From Pelobates cultripes (taxonomy: Eukaryota; Chordata; Amphibia; Anura; Pelobatidae): a stretch of 64,000 nt of DNA. The stretch's first letter is position 1; each line of letters begins with the position of its first letter. Of this stretch, positions 10,430 to 20,673 are shown in pieces. Under the pieces are notes generated by a model that was not told where the DNA came from, ran no database searches, and saw only the letters and a list, made by a program, of their open reading frames with translations. The position numbers and the translations under genes are program-made. The stretch spans positions 125,973,622 to 126,037,621 of the forward strand of contig OW240915.1 in assembly GCA_933207985.1 (NCBI GenBank), given 5' to 3'.

Positions 10430-10556
10430 TACTCAATGATGACGAATAGGGGGCGGGTCGAACCGCGCATATGTTCGCCCGCCGTGGCGAACGCGAACAT
10501 GCTATGTTCGCCAGGAACCGTTCGCCGGCGAACCGTTCGGTACATCACTACTGATT
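10430..10556. repeat. Terminus of a non-autonomous DNA element (hAT-like, tentative)
   Basis: A GC-rich block with many gttcgc and gcgaac words (gttcgcccgccgtggcgaac, then ccgttcgccggcgaacc) ends in ggtacatcacta, directly next to LTR sequence. Sequences of this composition that end in catcacta are common terminal regions of non-autonomous elements in frogs. The other end would lie near or in the N gap, so the class is not shown. Confidence 0.35.
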
Positions 10557-10818
10557 GCCAGGAGTGTAAGCCACTTGGGTGCTTTTCCTGTTCGTCTGCT
10601 AACAGCTATTCATGTGTCTCCAGTTCGGAAGTTTGGAGTGCTACTTGGTATGCAGTTTGGGAGTTTCGAGTATTCCCTTGGTTGCAGTTCGGGAGTTGGT
10701 GAATTCGTGGGTTTGCAGTTCGGGAGATTGGTGCTTGCAGTAGCTGTCTGTGCATCTGGAAAAGGGGAATATCGCCTAAATGGTTTTTAACCTCTTGTGT
10801 GCAAAACGGTCCGTTACA
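10557..10818 (+). repeat. LTR 3' fragment
   Basis: From ctgattgccaggagtgtaag to ggtccgttaca this matches the reverse complement of the first 260 bp of the solo LTR at 25094-26082. It ends in CA at 10818. The 5' part of the LTR is missing, apparently displaced by the preceding repeat. Confidence 0.7.
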
Positions 10819-11559
10819 GATGTCCACCCTGAGTTCTTCACTCCAAGATGCGTTTCACCCTTTACAAGGGCTTTTTCTATTCAGTTCATTGGTGGTTCTG
10901 TGTGGTGTGGAGCCAATCAGATTTGGCATTCTGGGTTTATGTATCCCTATCAGCTGATTTCTCCTTCCTACGTATCCTAGCCCACTGGTAAAAATAATTA
11001 GATAGATAACTATTTTTGAATAGCAGGTGATAAGTTGTTTAAATAGAAAACTGTTTTTTCTCTTTGGGGAATTGAGAATGACGTGGCGTGTCTCTTTTTA
11101 AAATCACTATTCTCACAAGCTCTGCACGTTCCACATCCATAAAAGCCATTAGATTGGTTAAAAACATTCCTCTTCTTTAATGGGTTTCTAATGAGGTTTC
11201 ATACTAAGTAAGTTATATTTCATAGAGTAATCAAAATGATATAAGTGGATGGCGCTTTCACAGTACTAACACTGTTGTGGGTGTGAAAAGGTGTTCCCCA
11301 ACACCCTAAACAAGATAAACAGTATAAATAATTAGATTGCAACAAGTACTAAGTATACACACCCCTACCCATGTAGAGACCCGTGTAAGAGTGTTATATA
11401 ACAGAAAGAATACTTATGCACATGTAGACATGTGTAGATAATACCCCATATGCATTTCCTAGAGTAAGAGAAAAGAAAAACCATGCATAGTGTATACTGT
11501 GGTAACCAATGAATAAATATCAAGTATATGGTTACACTCACAGATTACAGAGCCTTACC
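10819..11559. other. No gene recognised; Penelope-like remnant near 10840-10872
   Basis: On the minus strand 10872-10837 contains ccttgtaaagggtgaaacgc, which resembles a decayed hammerhead-type block found in Penelope ends elsewhere in the window. The rest is AT-rich with no domain or repeat I can name. Confidence 0.35.
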
Positions 11560-12000
11560 AGGCCTTGTATGTAACGCTCTGTTAGGCTAAGTTGACGGTC
11601 CTGGATGGTTGTACCGATTCCCAAAAAGATCCAGAGATGCAGCAGTAGTAGTATAAAATAACAAATTTATTTAAATAAGATATAAAATAAACTATAATAA
11701 TAAAATAGAGCTGTGTAAGTTCCTGGATGGTGACACACGAGCTGTAGTGCAGACGCATTTCAACTCCGTATGAGTTTTCATCAGTACATGAAGAGATTTC
11801 TAAGCTGCTTCCTTTTGAATCCGCCGCTTGTAAGACTGCCGGTCACGTGAGCGGAAGTTTGGCTGTTCCGGCGTCTGATGGCACTTCCGGTATTCCGGCA
11901 TGAACAATATTCTTGGGAAATACTTCCTTACTGGGACTCTCTGCAAGTCAAGGCTAAATAGGGTCCTGGAGTGAGGCACCTGTAACAGGGAGAGGTGCAA
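11560..12000 (-). mobile_element. Penelope-like element end fragment with hammerhead motif
   Basis: On the minus strand the order is a cacttccggtat-type GC block (about 11880), the hammerhead motif (11790-11747), then an AT-rich tail with aaataaattt. The same layout (cttccgg blocks, gaaacgc motif, AT-rich tail) is found in the Penelope pair at 48175-51651. No RT or endonuclease coding sequence remains, so this is a terminal repeat or 3' fragment. Confidence 0.5.
11747..11790 (-). ncRNA. Hammerhead ribozyme motif, canonical core
   Basis: On the minus strand the core CTGATGA (11784-11778) is followed by a stem II of ACTC pairing with GAGT (within 11777-11762), then GAAA (11761-11758), a minimal TGCG stem III and a GTC cleavage site ending at 11752. 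Stem I pairs TGTA (11788-11785) with TGCA (11751-11748), including one T-G wobble. Small-stem-III hammerheads are known from Penelope-like elements. All conserved core bases appear present. Confidence 0.6.
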
Positions 12001-12462
12001 AAGTTATATTTTATGTTTTGGTACTCCTCTGTAAGTAATCATTGGTTTCTATGGTAAGATTTTATTTAATAGTGTGTCATTCTGTAAGATAAAAGATAAC
12101 TTGTGACTTATAAGTCCATGGCAGAGGTATGTTCCACCAAGTACAAATTCAATATGGTGACTCCCATAATGGCAGCTTGGAATGTAGAGTAAGATGTTAT
12201 ACTATGATACACTATCTATTAGCTGCTCTAACAGATCTTTTTATTATGCTTTTACTGCTATATCTCCCTTTATTGTTTTACACAAATATCTTTAAAATAA
12301 AGATTGTTAAAAAAAAACTGTTTTTTTGGTATAACGTGTGCACTTTTCAAGAACAGTTCCTTTATGAATTTTAGCTCTACTATGTATAATTTAGTAACCA
12401 TGATTCCCTTGCACAGTACTAATTGAATTAATACTGTTGCTTATAATTTTCCTTATTTTTAG
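12001..12462. other. No repeat or gene recognised (possible intron)
   Basis: I find no similarity to the element families in this window. If the candidate exon at 12463 is real, this would be intronic sequence. Confidence 0.4.
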
Positions 12463-12541
12463 TTGTCTGCGGTTTGGTGTGTTTGCCAGCATGAGAAGAC
12501 AAGTGACCAGCAAAATGTACACAGAAGATGTATCACAATTT
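12463..12541 (+). CDS. Candidate host-gene exon (unidentified)
   Basis: A pyrimidine-rich tract, ttttccttatttttag (12447-12462), precedes a 79-nt stretch followed by gtaaggtatg, a good splice donor. With the first base completing a previous codon, the stretch is open for 26 codons (CLRFGVFASMRRQVTSKM, then YTEDVSQF) and ends in phase 0. Codon use is unremarkable and I do not recognise the protein. The surroundings (12001-13318) are free of obvious transposons, unlike most of the window, which mildly favours a real exon in an intron. Splice-like signals around short open frames also arise by chance, so this is only a candidate. Confidence 0.3.
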
Positions 12542-13318
12542 GTAAGGTATGTACATTATTTTCAAGGAATATCTAATTTTTCTGATGCCTTATGTGTGCC
12601 CAATGTAGAAATGTTTGGCATCTGATTTTGAAGTGATTGCAAAAAAAACATGCAACATTCATGTTGCATGCTTTTAAATTTCATGCAGCAATATAAACAT
12701 ATTACTTTTATATAGATAGTAATCTACTCACTTAAAGTAAACTTTATTTTAGTTCATTTTCTTAAACAGTGCATTTTGCAGTCCATGCCTTTAACATTGA
12801 GAGGTTTTTGCTTGTATGTCCGTAAAATTTGCGTGATTTTTCTTAATGAGAAAATCAACCTTAATGTTTCTGCCTGCAGTGGTATGTTGTATATGTTGTA
12901 TATGACTTGGATTCTATTGTAAAGGAATCTGTCAAATGGAAAGTGCATCTTTTACAAGTAGTATTGCTAGCTAGACATGTTTTGTTATGAATTGTGAAGT
13001 ATTCCAAACAACCAACCTGATAAATATGTTTCAAATATTTTTACTGGCCAGCTGCTAAAGGGTATGTCACCACTGTTAGTGAGTAGCGGCTGTTTCTCAA
13101 CTGAAAAAAAAAAAAAGTCACCATTAGCAGCAGTGAATTATGAGCTGTCAGTACTGTTAATAGCTTTAACATGGTGTAATGGTGTGAAGTTACGTTAACT
13201 GCTACTAAGTGACAGGACATCTCTTGTTTTCCAACCGTGTTACTTCAGTTTACATGTTGCTGCTTCCTCCAAGTTTCATACCTGTCTCTGCCTGATGGAA
13301 ACAACATAAACAAACAAG
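12542..13318. other. No repeat or gene recognised
   Basis: Ordinary AT-rich sequence with a poly-A run at 13104-13116. Nothing resembles the element families elsewhere in the window. Confidence 0.4.
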
Positions 13319-13500
13319 TTAAAGGGACGCGCAAAGTAACACAATAATACGTTTAATTAAGTGGTTTTCGTGTATAAATTATGTCCCTGTAGTCTTACTA
13401 TTCGATTGTTTATGCATCCCAAGTCACATCTCCACTAGCTGTGACACACACAGCCTCACAACACACTTTATGAAAAAGAGCTCACATGTTTTAGTTTACT
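13319..13500 (+). repeat. T2/Kolobok-like MITE, 3'-truncated
   Basis: Starts TTAAAGGGACGCGCAAAG and contains aagtggttttcgtgtata, atgtccctgtagtc and agtcacatctcc in the order seen in abundant frog T2-type MITEs (TTAA target, TTAAAGGGAC terminus). The matching right end is missing; Penelope-like sequence begins at about 13500. The family assignment is from memory. Confidence 0.45.
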
Positions 13501-13504
13501 TTAT

Positions 13505-13752
13505 TGCCTTTGTGACGGAGCTCCTGTACTGACTGAGTACCTCTGCCCAGTCTGCTTCCTAGGCGATCACATGATGTATTCACTTCCGGGTAGACACGGA
13601 GGGAATCAGGGGTTTCTTCACTATTTGTGAGTACACATTTATGTTTCCTATATATAATATATTTTGCATGGATACATTGATCTTGAGGAAGACCCGATTG
13701 GGTTGAAACGTCGGTCATTTTTTGATGTAAATACCTTTATGGAATAAATTCA
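13505..13752 (+). mobile_element. Penelope-like end fragment, split by a solo LTR
   Basis: Has a cacttccgggt block near 13580, a degenerate hammerhead-like motif at 13678-13717 and an AT tail with ggaataaattcatatgt. It continues after the solo LTR at 15078 (atctacattgaagtcctgag) to about 15200. No coding sequence. Confidence 0.45.
13678..13717 (+). ncRNA. Degenerate hammerhead ribozyme-like motif
   Basis: TGATC (13678-13682) can pair with GGTCA (13713-13717, one wobble) as stem I. Between lie TTGAGGA in place of CTGANGA, a stem II of ACCC with GGGT, then GAAAC and GTC. The first core base is T instead of C, so activity is doubtful. Confidence 0.4.
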
Positions 13753-13757
13753 TATGT

Positions 13758-15072
13758 TGTAACGGACCGCCTGGCCCCCTGACTGGGTACCTCCGTTACT
13801 GGATGCTCCTAACACTTCCAGAGGGCTCCAAGCACTCCACCAGACACCACAACCACCGCAGACCCCACAAACCGCTGTTGCTTGGTTGGGGTCTTGCCGT
13901 CTCTTACCCACCCAGGACCTATGACAAGGCTCCAGGCTCCAGTGGGTGAACCTCTCCTCCAAGAGAGGGAAACAGCAACAAGTTCTTAAAAGAGCTTGGA
14001 AGTGATTATCCAAGGGAGCATGCAGAGCATAGCAATCCCTTGTAGTGATCTAGCTGGTTATCCCCAATAAGAGACAGGACTCTAGATTGCGGGTGAAGAA
14101 GAACTGAACTTTTTAATCCAACACTCTGCTTTTATGCCCATTTTACAAGCATACTACCGCCCACAGGGTTTTGTAAAACATCCAATAAAATATGTACATT
14201 ACAATAAAACACTCCCAGCTATTACACACAAACACTCCCCTCTGCCTGTGATATAATTACTGAACACAATGGGTTAATGTAATTATCACAGGCAGGAAAA
14301 ATATACTTTTTACACATACACTGTAACTTTAAAAATATACATTCAATCTTCATAACAATTACATATTCAAACTCAGCGCACTTTAATTGCAAACAAATCC
14401 AAAATTCAGCCAGTTCCATCCTGGGGTTAAAAAGTTAGTTGGGAGTCATTTATGACCGACCCAGCACATTTTCTTGCCCAAAACAGTTCCATAGATTTCG
14501 GCTGTGCGGTCAGTCTATTTTACACAGAAAAATGACTAAGTTCCATTCGAACAGGGCCATTCGTGCAAATGGCTTAGTATAGCAGTGAGTTCAGACAGCC
14601 AAACGGGACTTAGTCTCTGTAGCTGAAAACTGAGTGTAGGAGGAGGTAATGGTCAGCGGTGTTCATTGAAATGTGTAGCCGATTTCAGTTCCTTGGATTT
14701 GGCTACACATACCGCTGACCTCGATCGAATGAACAAAGATGGCCGCCGCCACGTGTTAATTTTCACGAACTGTGGCCACCCAGCGGTCGGCAATTTACCT
14801 ACAGCAGGCTCACTTCTGGGTGGTCCGCCTGGGTAGTACTTGGTTCAGTAAGCTCCATTTACTGAACCAAGTGGGAGAAAGCCATAAGAAAAGTTTATTA
14901 AAGGTCTAGGGACATAGTCTTAAAGGGACATTTTTCCCAAAAGTCACAATATGTCCCCAGATGGTTCTTAAAGGGCCAGCACGGTCCAATAAAAATCCAT
15001 AAGCCCCGATTCTGTTCTTAAAGGGCCATACCCAGCAGGGCCATAATCATGAGGAAACGTCAGTTTGTAACA
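13758..15072 (-). repeat. Solo LTR, Gypsy-type, with 5-bp target duplication
   Basis: The plus strand starts TGTAACGGACC and ends TTTGTAACA, giving TG...CA ends. It is flanked by tatgt at 13753-13757 and 15073-15077. Internal blocks match the other LTRs here; by comparison with the LTR followed by a primer-binding site at 8134, this one runs on the minus strand. A 14-bp inverted repeat lies at 14838-14851 and 14859-14872. No internal coding region is present, so it is a solo LTR left by recombination. Confidence 0.8.
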
Positions 15073-15200
15073 TATGTATCTACATTGAAGTCCTGAGAGT
15101 GCATCCCTTCATTCATCTTTATATATTCACAATGCGGATTTGCACCGACGCATACAATATTGTGATTTCTCTGGAGAAAGGGTGAGTGCCAAACTACCTG

Positions 15201-15215
15201 TTTTGTGTGTATATA

Positions 15216-15269
<54 letters not shown>

Positions 15270-15640
15270 CTATAGTGTAAACACATCAACAAAACAAGAA
15301 AAATATGGTGTAACAGTTATGAAATATATATAATCTGCATATCAGAAATATATGTACATTTATTATAATATTTTTATTTATTTTTAAAGCATAAAAATAA
15401 GGCAGTTAAAATACTTTAAATTAGGCAGTGCGTGACATTTTGGCCACACTATATTATAAAAAACTGACGAAACCTTTAAAAGTCAGTGTAGGATAATTCA
15501 GTGGCAAATTAAGTTTCATACCCCTCACCCCCCTCCCCATGAGTCCAATTTGACTCTAAATATAGCTCATATCCTTTTCCACCCCACACAATGATCTTGT
15601 AGAAACAATATATATGTACTGTATGAAGGAATAGACCGCA
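15201..15640. other. (TA)n microsatellite and unassigned AT-rich DNA
   Basis: (TA)n occupies about 15209-15267. A short hairpin (actgac at 15464, gtcagt at 15481) follows. No gene seen. Confidence 0.5.
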
Positions 15641-16055
15641 AGTTTGCATATCAGTAAATAAGCAAAGATCCTTGCAATAAGAGCAGAGGCAAGTAACAGA
15701 GCAGCTCATCAGTCTGATATCTGGTTCTCTCAAGTGTGCCAGGAAGTAAGCTGCACTTAGTGTATGAAGACATAGCGTCAGTGTGTTTTGTCCTGGATGG
15801 ACTTTATCAAGACTGATCTGTGTATTGAAGTCCCCAATGTGTTAAAAAGAAGCTTAATTGCAGTGTACAGAGGAAGCATATATATTCCATATCCAAAAAT
15901 TGGTCCCAAGCATATGAAATCAAAGAAAGGCTCAAACAAAATATAGCGCATAATTAGGTAAAGACCAAATAAACGAATATGTCCAAAAATGCAAAGGATG
16001 AGTGTCCCCTATTGTCAATATACAAAATACACTTGAAACAGTATGTAATTATGCC
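15641..16055 (-). mobile_element. Penelope-like tail remnant (weak)
   Basis: On the minus strand about 15815-15780 reads cagtcttgataaagtccatc, then a ggac block with aaaac, a decayed form of the hammerhead-type block also seen at 36440-36400. The block near 15900-16055 resembles the tail of the Penelope element near 36100-36250 in base composition and word content. Tentative. Confidence 0.3.
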
Positions 16056-16060
16056 TCTCT

Positions 16061-16520
16061 TTAACACATTGAGGATTCCAGTATTGTTAAATGGGTTAGG
16101 CAGTGGCTGAATGACATGCAACAGAGGGTTATAGTCAATGGAGTATATCCAGTGGGGTACCTAAGGGATCTGAACTTGGACCCATTTTCTTTAATATTTG
16201 TATTAGTGATATTGCAGAAGGGCTTGATGGTAAGGTATTTTTTTTTTTTTTGCTGATGATACAAATAAATGTAACAGGGTTGATGTTCCAGGAGGGATAA
16301 GCCAATTGGCAAATGATTTAGGTAAACTAATAAAATGGTCATACCTGTTGCAACTGACATTTAATGTAGATAAGTGCAAGATAATGCATCTTGGATGTAA
16401 AAACCCATGGGCGGAGTATATAATATTTGATAGAGTTCTAACCTGGACATCAGAGGAAAGGTATTCAAGGGTAGTCATTTCAGATGACTTAAAGGTAGAC
16501 AAACATATAGATTTAATGAA
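16061..16520 (+). pseudogene. Rex1/CR1-like LINE reverse transcriptase fragment
   Basis: In shifting frames the translation shows WVRQWLNDMQQRVIVNG, LDPFS in place of the usual motif before LGPILFNIF, a catalytic box FADDT after an expanded T-run (the usual form is [FY]ADDT), and ISQLANDLGKLIKWS, then LTFNVDKCKIMHLGCKNPW and VVISDDLKVDKH. This order is typical of RTs in the Rex1/CR1 branch of the Jockey group. The reading breaks off at about 16520 in L1 sequence and resumes at 17578. Confidence 0.7.
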
Positions 16521-16529
16521 CAAGCACCA

Positions 16530-17370
16530 TATCACTCACATAGATAATTTTTTTCATGGCAATGCCATTCTTTCATTTGAGACATTAAAACTTAGACACT
16601 GAATAGTGAATGAACACAAGGATGAATGCATGTTTATTATTGAAAAATTGAAAGACATATTCAACATTCCAAATACTGATAAAAACTATAAATCACTAGA
16701 ATTAACAAAATTAGAAAAACTGGTTTTATATACTCCACATTGTAAGGGCACAATATCTAAATGTTACTCATTGTATAATACCAAACCTGCGGACAAACTG
16801 AAACATATGATATCTTGGGAGTCAGAGTTAGGCACACAATACGAGCTTGAAGAATGGTTCAGTTTTTTCAACACGTTGAAAGGGATTTGTTTCTGCAATG
16901 ACCAATTCTATACCGCTGGTACCTGGCCCCATCCAGACTGCACAACATGAATAACATGTATTCTGATTGGTGCTTGAGGGACTGCATGGGGTTTGGGAAA
17001 TATGGCTCATATATGGTGGTATTGCCCAAAACTTACAAAGTACTGGAAAATCATTCATGATCTAATCATTAAAGTAGACAGTACTATTGGTATGTTAACT
17101 TCCGAGCTTGCATTATTTAAAAAAAAAAACCCTGAGTCCGTTAGTAAAATTTACAAAATAATAATAGGCCACATTCTGATTGCTGCTACCTTTTGTTTGC
17201 CGCAATATTGGAAGTCAAACAATATACCATCAGTTAAAGATGTTATAAATGTAATTCTTGACAATAAAGCACACAAACTATCGCATAGGAGCAATATGCA
17301 TTATTTTGCAAAACTAAAACATTTTTGGGACAAATGGGAAGAGGAAGTTAAAAAAGTATACTGTTTATAA
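16530..17370 (+). pseudogene. L1-type ORF2 C-terminal fragment
   Basis: Two frames carry the end of an L1 ORF2. The second (16993-17370) reads GNMAHIWWYCPKLTKYWKII and ends FWDKWEEEVKKVYCL, matching the conserved L1 C-terminal pattern in which an H-x-x-W-x-C-P motif precedes a tail ending near a K/E-rich region. The first (16606-16950) holds the segment before it. A frameshift lies around 16940-16990. An L1-like 3' untranslated region continues to about 17570. The fragment sits inside the Rex1-like LINE. Confidence 0.65.
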
Positions 17371-17577
17371 ATAGCTAATTCATTGTTGAATTGCATCATT
17401 GTAAAATCAGTGTTATTTATACTATGTTCATTAGGATTTGTATTATTATAATGGATGGATACCCTTCCTCACGTCCAAGTTTCCCCCTTTCCTTACCCAC
17501 CCCTAATATAATGTTTTTGTTTTTGTATACTATGTTACTTATTTTCTAAAATCTTCAATAATTTTTTTTTTAAAAGA

Positions 17578-17617
17578 ACAGCAGAAATTGCAAGCAGAAT
17601 GCTTGGTTGTATAGGTT
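17578..17617 (+). pseudogene. Rex1-like LINE, resumed fragment
   Basis: Reads AEIASRMLGCIG, the segment that follows the RT thumb in Rex1/CR1-type LINEs, so the LINE resumes after the L1 insertion. The text after it (ttctaactgtattttgatattaata) resembles 60896-60922. Confidence 0.55.
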
Positions 17618-17663
17618 GTATACTGGTTTAAATTTGTTCTAACTGTATTTTGATATTAATATA

Positions 17664-19308
17664 CAGTGCCTTGCAAAAGTATTCACCCACTTGGCATTTT
17701 TTCGTGTTTTGTTGCCTCACAACCTGGAATTAACATGGATTGTTTGAGGATTTGCATCATTTAATATACAGAACATGCCCACAACTTTGAAGATTTTTTT
17801 ATGTATTTTTTATTATGAAGCAAACAACACATAGGACAAAATAACAGAAAAAAAGACAATGTGCATAACTATTCACCCCCCTGAAGTCAATACTTTGTAG
17901 AGCCACCTTTTGCGGCAATCACAGCTCCAAGTCGCTTTGGATAAGTCTCTATGTGCTTGCCACATCTTACCACTGAGATTTTTGCCCATTCCTCCTTGCA
18001 AAACTGCTCCAAGTTGGATGGTTTGCGCTTGTGAACAGCAATCTTTAAGTCTGACCACAGATTTTCTATTGGATTGAGGTCTGGGCTTTGACTAGGCCAT
18101 TCCAACAAATTTACATGTTTCCCCTTAAACCACTCAAGTGTTGCTTTAGCAGTGTGTTTGGGGTCATTGTCCTGCTGGAAGGTGACCCTCCATCCTAGCC
18201 TCAAATCACACACAGAGTGGTACAGGTTTTGCTCAAGAATATCCCTGTATTTAGCACCATCCATCTTTTCCTCAACTCTTACCAGTTTCCCAGCCCCGGC
18301 TGCTGAAACTCATCCCCACAGCATGATGCTGCCACCACCATGTTTCACTGTGGGGATGGTGTTCTTTGGGTGATGTGATGTGTTGGGTTTGTGCCAGACA
18401 TAGCGTTTTCTTTGATGGCCAAAAAGTTCAATTTTAGTCTCATCAGACCAGAACACCTTCCTCCATACATTTTGGGAGTCTCCCACATGCCTTTTCACAA
18501 ACTCACACTGTGCCATTTAGTTTTTTGCTGAAAGTAATGGCTTTCTTCTGACCACTCGGCCATAAAGCCCAACTCTATGGAGCGTACGGCTTATCGTTGT
18601 CCTATGTACTCCAGTCTCTGCTGTCAAATGCTGCAGCTCCTCCAGGGTTACCTTAGGTCTCTGTGCTGCTTCTCTGATTAATGCCCTTCTTGCCCGGTTC
18701 ATGAGTTTTGGTGGACGGCTGTCTCTTGGTAGGTTTGCTGTTGTGCCATGTCCTTTTGGTTAAAATAGATTTGATGGTGCTCCTGGGGATCTTCAAAGAT
18801 TTGGATATTTTTTTATAACCTAACCCTGACTTGTACTTCTCAACAACATTGTCCTTTACTTGTTTGGAAAGTTCCTTGGTCTTCATGGCAGTGTTTAGTT
18901 AGTGGTGCCTCTTGCTTAGGTGTTGCAGCCTCTGGGGCCTTTCAAAAAAGGTGTGTATACGTAATGACAGATCATGTGACACTTAGATTGTACACAGGTG
19001 GACATAATTTCACTAATTATGTGACTTCTGAAGGTAATTTGGTTGCACCAGAGCTTTTTATGGGCTTCATAACAAAGGGCGTGAATACATATGCACAGGC
19101 CAATTTTCTGTTTTCTATTTCTAAATAATAGTTCTATGTATATATATATATATATATATATTTCTCATTTCAGTTCACCAACTTAGACTAGTGTGTTCTG
19201 ATCGATCACATAAAATTCAGATAACATAAATAAAACATTGAATTTAAGGCTGTAATGTTACAAAATAGGTAAAAAGTCAAGCGGGGTGAATACATTTGCA
19301 AGGCACTG
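17664..19308 (-). mobile_element. Tc1/mariner transposon, complete ends
   Basis: The element starts cagtgccttgcaaaagtatt and ends with the near-inverse, aatacatttgcaaggcactg. TA dinucleotides lie at 17662-17663 and 19309-19310, the TA target duplication of this superfamily. Terminal inverted repeats are recognisable for about 30 bp. Its 1645 bp match the usual 1.6 kb. The transposase lies on the minus strand and is broken. Confidence 0.9.
17887..18886 (-). pseudogene. Tc1 transposase, DD34E type, with frameshift and stops
   Basis: The N-terminal helix-turn-helix part starts MKTKELSKQVKDNVVEKY at 18886, with LKIPRSTIKSIL as recognition helix. The second DNA-binding part reads LTAETGVHRTTISRTLHRVG. 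Catalytic motifs are [14 protein letters not shown] (first Asp), VTFQQDNDPKHTAK (second Asp) and DLNPIENLWSDLK (Glu). All three acidic residues are kept, but a frame change near 18690 and in-frame stops near 18515 and 18307 prevent a full protein. It may have been mobilised in trans or inserted long ago. Confidence 0.85.
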
Positions 19309-19365
19309 TACATATATATTTAAATCAAAATAAATCAAGAATGACATTATAAATGCATATAACAT

Positions 19366-19580
19366 AATATCAGGAGAGGGTAGTGGATTCATGGAATAGC
19401 CTTCCAGCTGAAGTGGTAGAGGTTAACACAATGAAGGAGTTTAAGCATCTGTGGGATAGACATAAGGCTATCCTAGCTATAAAATAAGGCCTAGGACTAA
19501 TGAGAGTATTTTGAAAATTAGGCAGACAGAATGCGTCGAATGATTCATATCTGCCGTTACATTCTATGTTTCTATGTAAG
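19366..19580 (+). pseudogene. Rex1-like LINE 3' end
   Basis: Encodes RVVDSWNSLPAEVVEVNTMK in a shifted reading (gtagtggattcatggaatag), the common C-terminal motif of Rex1/CR1 LINEs, then FKHLWDRHKAILAIK and a short 3' tail ending in ttctatgtttctatgta. With 16061-16520 and 17578-17617 it makes one LINE cut by an L1 fragment and a Tc1 element. Confidence 0.6.
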
Positions 19581-19820
19581 TTAAACAAAGTGAATATAAA
19601 TAAATCAGATGTGTCTAAATTCACCTAAGAAGGTATGCGGCAATAGTGTAAAATATTCAAATGACCAAGTAATAAACTAGCCAAAGGATAAAAATCTAGA
19701 TAAATATATTTATATATGTATAGGTAAGTACATATCTATCAAAGGGATATACACACACTAGATATCATTATGTAATCAGTGAATGGAGTGTCAACCCCAA
19801 CTGTTTAACCCAAATGTGTA

Positions 19821-19883
<63 letters not shown>

Positions 19884-20212
19884 TAAATAAAACAAACAAA
19901 CACAAAAGGAAAGAAGAAGCATAGCTATGTAAAGTCTACACCCATCTCAAAAATCAAATAAAACTCAAAATGAATTGAAATCCATAATTTAATTTAGACA
20001 CCCTGGGGCTAAAGTACACAATCTATAAATTCACATGGATTCGGCTTTAGGAAATCTCCTCAGGTGGGTATGTTTGTCCAATACCAAGGGAATAAAATGC
20101 AAAGTACTGATTCTAGGGTTTCCCACCAAGGACTTATGTTCCAAGAATCTGTGCTTAAGGGGTCTTTGTCACATAGTCATCTGCACATAAACATGTGATT
20201 AATGACATTTAC
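19581..20212. other. No gene; TG/TA microsatellite
   Basis: Contains (TG)n then (TA)n at about 19816-19877. The remainder has no recognisable gene or repeat. Confidence 0.5.
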
Positions 20213-20660
20213 TGTCCTGACAGGAAAAGTTGTGCCGAGCAGCAATCAATCCACAGGAGGGTTTGTGCTGAGCAGCAATTATGCAAATAAGAACCTGGCA
20301 ACTGCCTTTAGGGTCAAAGGCCAGTTACAACCAATCAGATCAACAGACAGGGTATTTAGGCCCAGTTCTCCGCTTGCTCTGTGCCCTGTCGTGGTTTCCC
20401 TTGTGGTTGTCCGAGAGCGCGTTATTGATTCTTTTTTTTCTGGTTATTTGACTTTGGCATTGATATTGACTTCCCTGTTTTCTGGCATTCCTGATAAGGC
20501 TTTTCCTTATCGTTGTGTCTCTTTCTGTATCCCTTGATCTCGGCTATTTCTGACTATTCTTTGGTACGTTAGTCCGGCCATTCTAAGGTCCGGTATATGT
20601 TACCTATCAGTCCTCTGTGTTATACAATTCTACGTGCTGGACAATGCTGTAATCCTGACA
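20213..20660 (+). repeat. 5' LTR of the Gypsy element
   Basis: Starts TGTCCTGACAGG and ends AATCCTGACA, giving TG...CA with an inverted CCTGACA motif at both ends. It includes a probable TATA-like block (gtatttaggc, about 20350). Length 448 bp. The gag leader ttacgacagggcc follows at once. Confidence 0.65.
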
Positions 20661-20673
20661 TTACGACAGGGCC

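Noticed and set aside
20202..20537. 111-codon open frame before the Gypsy gag
   Set aside because: Lies within the LTR (20213-20660) and has no recognisable motif.
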